Of a stretch of DNA of 64,000 bases, positions 61,074-64,000 are shown in pieces (the first letter of the stretch is position 1; each line of letters opens with the position of its first letter). This DNA is from Carnobacterium_B sp040274945 (GTDB lineage: Bacteria; Bacillota; Bacilli; Lactobacillales; Carnobacteriaceae). The notes beneath the pieces were generated by a model, which saw only the letters and a program-made list of their open reading frames with translations, did not search any database and was not told the origin of the DNA. Location of the stretch: contig NZ_JBEMAR010000005.1 of the NCBI RefSeq assembly GCF_040274945.1, positions 1 to 64,000 of the forward strand, read 5' to 3'. Made by a program: the position numbers and the translations under genes.

Positions 61074-61957
61074 TGAATGCAAAAAAATGGGATAAATTCG
61101 CAGTCGGTGTCTTATATGCTTTATCTATGTTCATCGTTCTTATTTTATTCAGCCTACTAGCCTTTATTTTATGGCGAGGTGTACCACAAATTTCATGGGA
61201 GTTTTTAACTCAGCCTGCAAGATCGTTTCAAGTGGGTGGCGGGATAGGAATTCAATTATTCAACTCGTTTTACTTGTTATTTTTGACTATGTTGATTAGT
61301 GCACCATTAGCTTTAGGCGCTGCTATTTATTTGTCAGAATATGCAAAACAAAATTGGTTGACGGATATCATCAGAACAGCGATAGAAGTACTGAGTTCAT
61401 TGCCTTCTATAGTTGTTGGGCTTTTTGGCTTTTTAATCTTTGTTATTCAATTTGATTTTGGCTTTTCGATCCTTTCTGGTGCTCTTGCATTAACGATCTT
61501 TAACTTGCCATTGTTAACACGAACAATAGAAGACTCACTGCAAGCCATACCCGGTGTTCAAAGAGAAGCTGGATTAGCTTTAGGATTATCTCGTTGGGAA
61601 ACAGTTACTCGCATTATTTTACCTGCAGCATTGCCTGGTATTTTAACAGGAATGATTTTAGCGGCAGGACGTATTTTTGGTGAAGCAGCAGCATTGATTT
61701 ACACAGCTGGACAAAGCGCACCAGCGTTAGATTTTGCCAACTGGAATCCACAATCAATCACAAGTCCATTGAATATTATGAGACCAGCTGAAACATTGGC
61801 TGTTCATATCTGGAAGATCAACAGTGAAGGTGTTATGCCCGATGGAGCACAAGTGTCGGCAGGAGCTTCAGCTGTTCTAATCATTGCAGTATTATTATTT
61901 AATTTAGTCGCTCGTTACCTAGGAAGAAAACTTCAAAAGAAAGCTACTTCTGCTTAG
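61073..61957 (+). CDS. pstA: Phosphate ABC transporter permease PstA2
   Basis: 294 residues, six membrane segments; SSLPSIVVGLFGFLIF and REAGLALGLSRWETVTRII motifs. It carries an insertion before the last segment (about 225-255, containing NWNPQSITSPLNIM) that PstA1 lacks. Confidence 0.95.
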   Translation: MNAKKWDKFAVGVLYALSMFIVLILFSLLAFILWRGVPQISWEFLTQPARSFQVGGGIGIQLFNSFYLLFLTMLISAPLALGAAIYLSEYAKQNWLTDIIRTAIEVLSSLPSIVVGLFGFLIFVIQFDFGFSILSGALALTIFNLPLLTRTIEDSLQAIPGVQREAGLALGLSRWETVTRIILPAALPGILTGMILAAGRIFGEAAALIYTAGQSAPALDFANWNPQSITSPLNIMRPAETLAVHIWKINSEGVMPDGAQVSAGASAVLIIAVLLFNLVARYLGRKLQKKATSA

Positions 61958-62012
61958 CAAAAGAACTAAATTGTAGAAGTAAGGATTCAGTTAGATAAGG
62001 AGGATTTATGGA

Positions 62013-62819
62013 ATGCCCAATCAAGCTAACTTAGAGACAAATGTTTTAAAAATGGCCCCCGGTACGAAGATCGATTTGTCGACCGAAGATTTACATGTAT
62101 GGTATGGAGATAATGAAGCAATCAAAGGTGTTTCATTAGAATTTGAAGAAAATAAAATTACCTCGCTTATCGGACCAAGTGGATGTGGAAAATCAACTTA
62201 CTTGCGTTCTCTAAACCGGATGAATGATGAAATTGAATCGGCTAAAGTAACAGGGAAAATTATGTACGAAGGTATTGATGTAAATGCTTCAAATATCGAT
62301 GTATATGAAATGCGTAAGAATATTGGAATGGTATTCCAGCGTCCTAATCCATTTAGTAAATCGATTTATGACAATATCGCCTTTGCTTTAAGAAGACATG
62401 GAGTCAAAGACAAAAATACGTTAGATGAAGCAGTGGAAACTAGTTTAAAACAAGCTGCTTTATGGGATCAAGTGAAAGATCAATTAAATAAAAGTGCTTT
62501 GGCCTTATCTGGAGGACAACAGCAACGTTTATGTATCGCAAGAGCGATTGCTCTTAAACCGAACATTTTACTATTAGATGAACCAGCTAGTGCATTGGAT
62601 CCAATTTCTACTAGTCAAGTAGAAGAAACGCTACTGCAATTGAAAGAAGATTATTCAATTATTATCGTTACTCACAATATGCAGCAAGCTTCAAGAATCA
62701 GTGATTACACAGCTTTCTTTTATGTTGGAAACGTGATTGAGTATGATGAAACGAGAAAAGTTTTTACTCGTCCAAAAATTCAAGCAACAGAAGATTATGT
62801 ATCTGGTCATTTTGGGTAG
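62013..62819 (+). CDS. pstB: Phosphate ABC transporter ATPase PstB2
   Basis: 268 residues with an N-terminal extension of about 20. Walker A GPSGCGKST, FQRPNPFSKSIYDN, LSGGQQQRL, LLLDEPASALDP; ends TEDYVSGHFG. It is the most divergent of the three PstB proteins. AAGGAGGA ribosome site; the nearer ATG at 62008 is out of frame. The next pstB begins 11 bases on. Confidence 0.96.
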   Translation: MPNQANLETNVLKMAPGTKIDLSTEDLHVWYGDNEAIKGVSLEFEENKITSLIGPSGCGKSTYLRSLNRMNDEIESAKVTGKIMYEGIDVNASNIDVYEMRKNIGMVFQRPNPFSKSIYDNIAFALRRHGVKDKNTLDEAVETSLKQAALWDQVKDQLNKSALALSGGQQQRLCIARAIALKPNILLLDEPASALDPISTSQVEETLLQLKEDYSIIIVTHNMQQASRISDYTAFFYVGNVIEYDETRKVFTRPKIQATEDYVSGHFG

Positions 62820-62830
62820 GAGGAAAAAGA

Positions 62831-63595
62831 GTGAGTAATGAAAAATTTATTATTGAATCTAAAGACGTTCATTTATACTATGGAAATAACGAGGCACTAA
62901 AGGGTGTTTCGCTGGACTTCAAGCCTAAGGAAATTACAGCATTGATTGGACCAAGTGGTTGCGGAAAATCTACTTTTTTAAGAACTTTAAATCGAATGAA
63001 TGATTTGATTCCGAATGTGACGATTACTGGTAACGTAAAATTTGAAAATAAAGAAATATACAGTCCTAAAATGGATACTGTTGAATTAAGAAAAAAAGTC
63101 GGTATGGTATTTCAACAACCGAATCCTTTTCCATTTTCAATCTATGAAAATGTTGCTTATGGTTTGAAAATTGCAGGAATGAAAGACAAAGCTAAGATAG
63201 ATGCCATTGTGGAAGAAAGCCTAAAAAAAGCAGCAGTTTGGGAAGATGTGAAAGATAAATTGCATAAAAGTGCTCTTTCACTTTCAGGTGGACAACAACA
63301 AAGAGTATGTATCGCACGAGTATTAGCAATTGAACCGTCTGTTATTCTACTGGATGAGCCGACAAGTGCTCTAGATCCTATTTCGAGCGCAAAAATTGAA
63401 AATATGTTATTAGAGTTAAAAAAAGATTATACCATGATAATCGTTACCCACAATATGCAACAAGCATCAAGAATATCTGATAATACAGCATTTTTCTTAA
63501 ATGGACACTTGATTGAACATGGGGAAACAAGACAAATTTTTACAAGTCCTAAACAAAAAGAAACAGAAGACTATATTTCTGGACGTTTTGGGTAA
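62831..63595 (+). CDS. pstB: Phosphate ABC transporter ATPase PstB3
   Basis: 254 residues. Walker A GPSGCGKST, FQQPNPFPFSIYEN, LSGGQQQRV, ILLDEPTSALDP; ends TEDYISGRFG like PstB1. Start GTG 62831 with TAGGAGGA. Tandem pstB genes also occur in streptococcal and enterococcal pst operons; the two may form a heterodimer or serve different permeases. Confidence 0.96.
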   Translation: MSNEKFIIESKDVHLYYGNNEALKGVSLDFKPKEITALIGPSGCGKSTFLRTLNRMNDLIPNVTITGNVKFENKEIYSPKMDTVELRKKVGMVFQQPNPFPFSIYENVAYGLKIAGMKDKAKIDAIVEESLKKAAVWEDVKDKLHKSALSLSGGQQQRVCIARVLAIEPSVILLDEPTSALDPISSAKIENMLLELKKDYTMIIVTHNMQQASRISDNTAFFLNGHLIEHGETRQIFTSPKQKETEDYISGRFG

Positions 63596-63636
63596 TTCAT
63601 TGCATAATTAAGAAAATGGTATAGGAGTGATGGAAA

Positions 63637-64000
63637 GTGAGACGAGTATTTGAAGAGGAATTAAATGATTTACACGTTCATTTTTTTGAAATGGGAAAAA
63701 TGGTTAACGAAGCAATTTATAAATCAGTAAAAGCCTTTGTAAATCATGATAAAGAGCTCGCTCAAGAAGTGATTAACGGAGACTTGGAAATTAACAGACA
63801 CGAAGTTGAGTTAGAGAAGCAATGTTTTGAAATGATTGCGCTACAACAACCGGTCACAACAGATTTAAGAAAAATTGTCACGGTTATGAAAGCTTGTGCT
63901 GACCTTGAAAGAATGGGCGATCACGCAGTTAGTATTGCAAAGTCGACTATTCGAGTAAAAGGAAATAAACGTATCTATGAAGTTGAAGCAGAAATTGCTG
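63637..64000 (+). CDS. phoU: PhoU2, 3' end cut by window
   Basis: Only the first 121 codons are visible, from GTG 63637 behind TAGGAGTGATGG. They show the first PhoU repeat with ADLERMGDHAVSIAKS. The visible part is strongly similar to PhoU1 (shared LHVHF, HDKELAQ, ELEK.CFE.IALQQPVT.DLRKIVTVMKA). Last visible gene of the second pst operon. Confidence 0.93.
   Translation, partial: MRRVFEEELNDLHVHFFEMGKMVNEAIYKSVKAFVNHDKELAQEVINGDLEINRHEVELEKQCFEMIALQQPVTTDLRKIVTVMKACADLERMGDHAVSIAKSTIRVKGNKRIYEVEAEIA

Noticed and set aside
62831..63595. Tandem pstB as an assembly duplication
   Set aside because: PstB2 and PstB3 differ throughout in sequence and length, so they are real paralogues.
1..64000. 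Prophage, insertion sequence, CRISPR or defence island
   Set aside because: I found no transposase, integrase, phage structural gene, inverted-repeat pair with target duplication, or repeat-spacer array; the genes are housekeeping or transport types.

Overview
The window is a piece of a low-GC Gram-positive chromosome, most likely order Lactobacillales. Protein style and gene order look closest to Carnobacterium or a related Carnobacteriaceae genus; this is an impression, not a search result. AT-rich codons, many TTG/GTG starts, strong AGGAGG-type ribosome sites, hairpin-plus-T terminators, a lysine riboswitch and a com/hpf/secA/prfB order all fit. I see no phage, insertion sequence, CRISPR array or defence island; it reads as core chromosome with a few accessory genes.

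Layout. 1-2.7 kb: the tail of a tRNA/rRNA region (Asn, Thr, Glu, Thr, Tyr, Gln, a 5S rRNA with no 16S/23S beside it, Val, Lys), split by a quinone-oxidoreductase-like gene and a small GNAT gene. 2.8-6.3 kb: cdaA-cdaR-glmM (c-di-AMP synthesis and cell-wall precursor control). 6.5-16.3 kb: membrane proteins and transporters: DUF554, an NhaC-family carrier behind a lysine riboswitch, a YugP-like peptidase, a Ca2+ P-type ATPase, a DUF1576 protein and a TcyP-like cystine carrier. 16.3-19.1 kb, minus strand: a MacAB-like adaptor/ATPase/permease operon. 19.3-23.5 kb: two metallophosphoesterases around an osmolyte ABC system whose permease and binding protein are fused. 23.6-30.4 kb: tex, an SprT-like gene, a pectate-lyase-fold protein, pncB and nadE (NAD salvage). 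30.5-38.4 kb: a polyprenyl-type glycosyltransferase, an LTA-synthase-like enzyme, nagA-nagB-nagR, a TagO/WecA-like transferase and an LCP ligase, all concerned with cell-wall sugars. 38.6-47.2 kb: YigZ, DegV, comFA-comFC, hpf, secA and prfB with its programmed +1 frameshift. 47.5-51.8 kb: ftsE-ftsX, an NlpC/P60 hydrolase and a MinJ-like PDZ protein (division and wall hydrolysis).

51.8-64 kb is a phosphate-starvation region: phoP-phoR, then two complete pst operons in tandem. The first is pstS1-pstC1-pstA1-pstB1-phoU1. The second is pstS2-pstC2-pstA2-pstB2-pstB3-phoU2, with phoU2 cut by the window end. Each pstS is preceded by an 11-bp-period array of TTTACA-like PhoP boxes and followed by one or more hairpins before pstC, which should give more binding protein than permease.

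Most striking observation: PstS1 is circularly permuted relative to PstS2. The half containing the GSGT phosphate loop comes first, right after the lipobox, and the half containing the GSTS/NGSSAG/ASRE motifs comes last. Other points worth a look are the lysine-riboswitch-controlled NhaC carrier, a tRNA-Thr(CGU) gene with a one-base loss in its acceptor stem, a NagR-type operator inside the nag promoter spacer, a perfect palindrome on the efflux-operon -35 box, and a leaderless pectate-lyase-fold protein.
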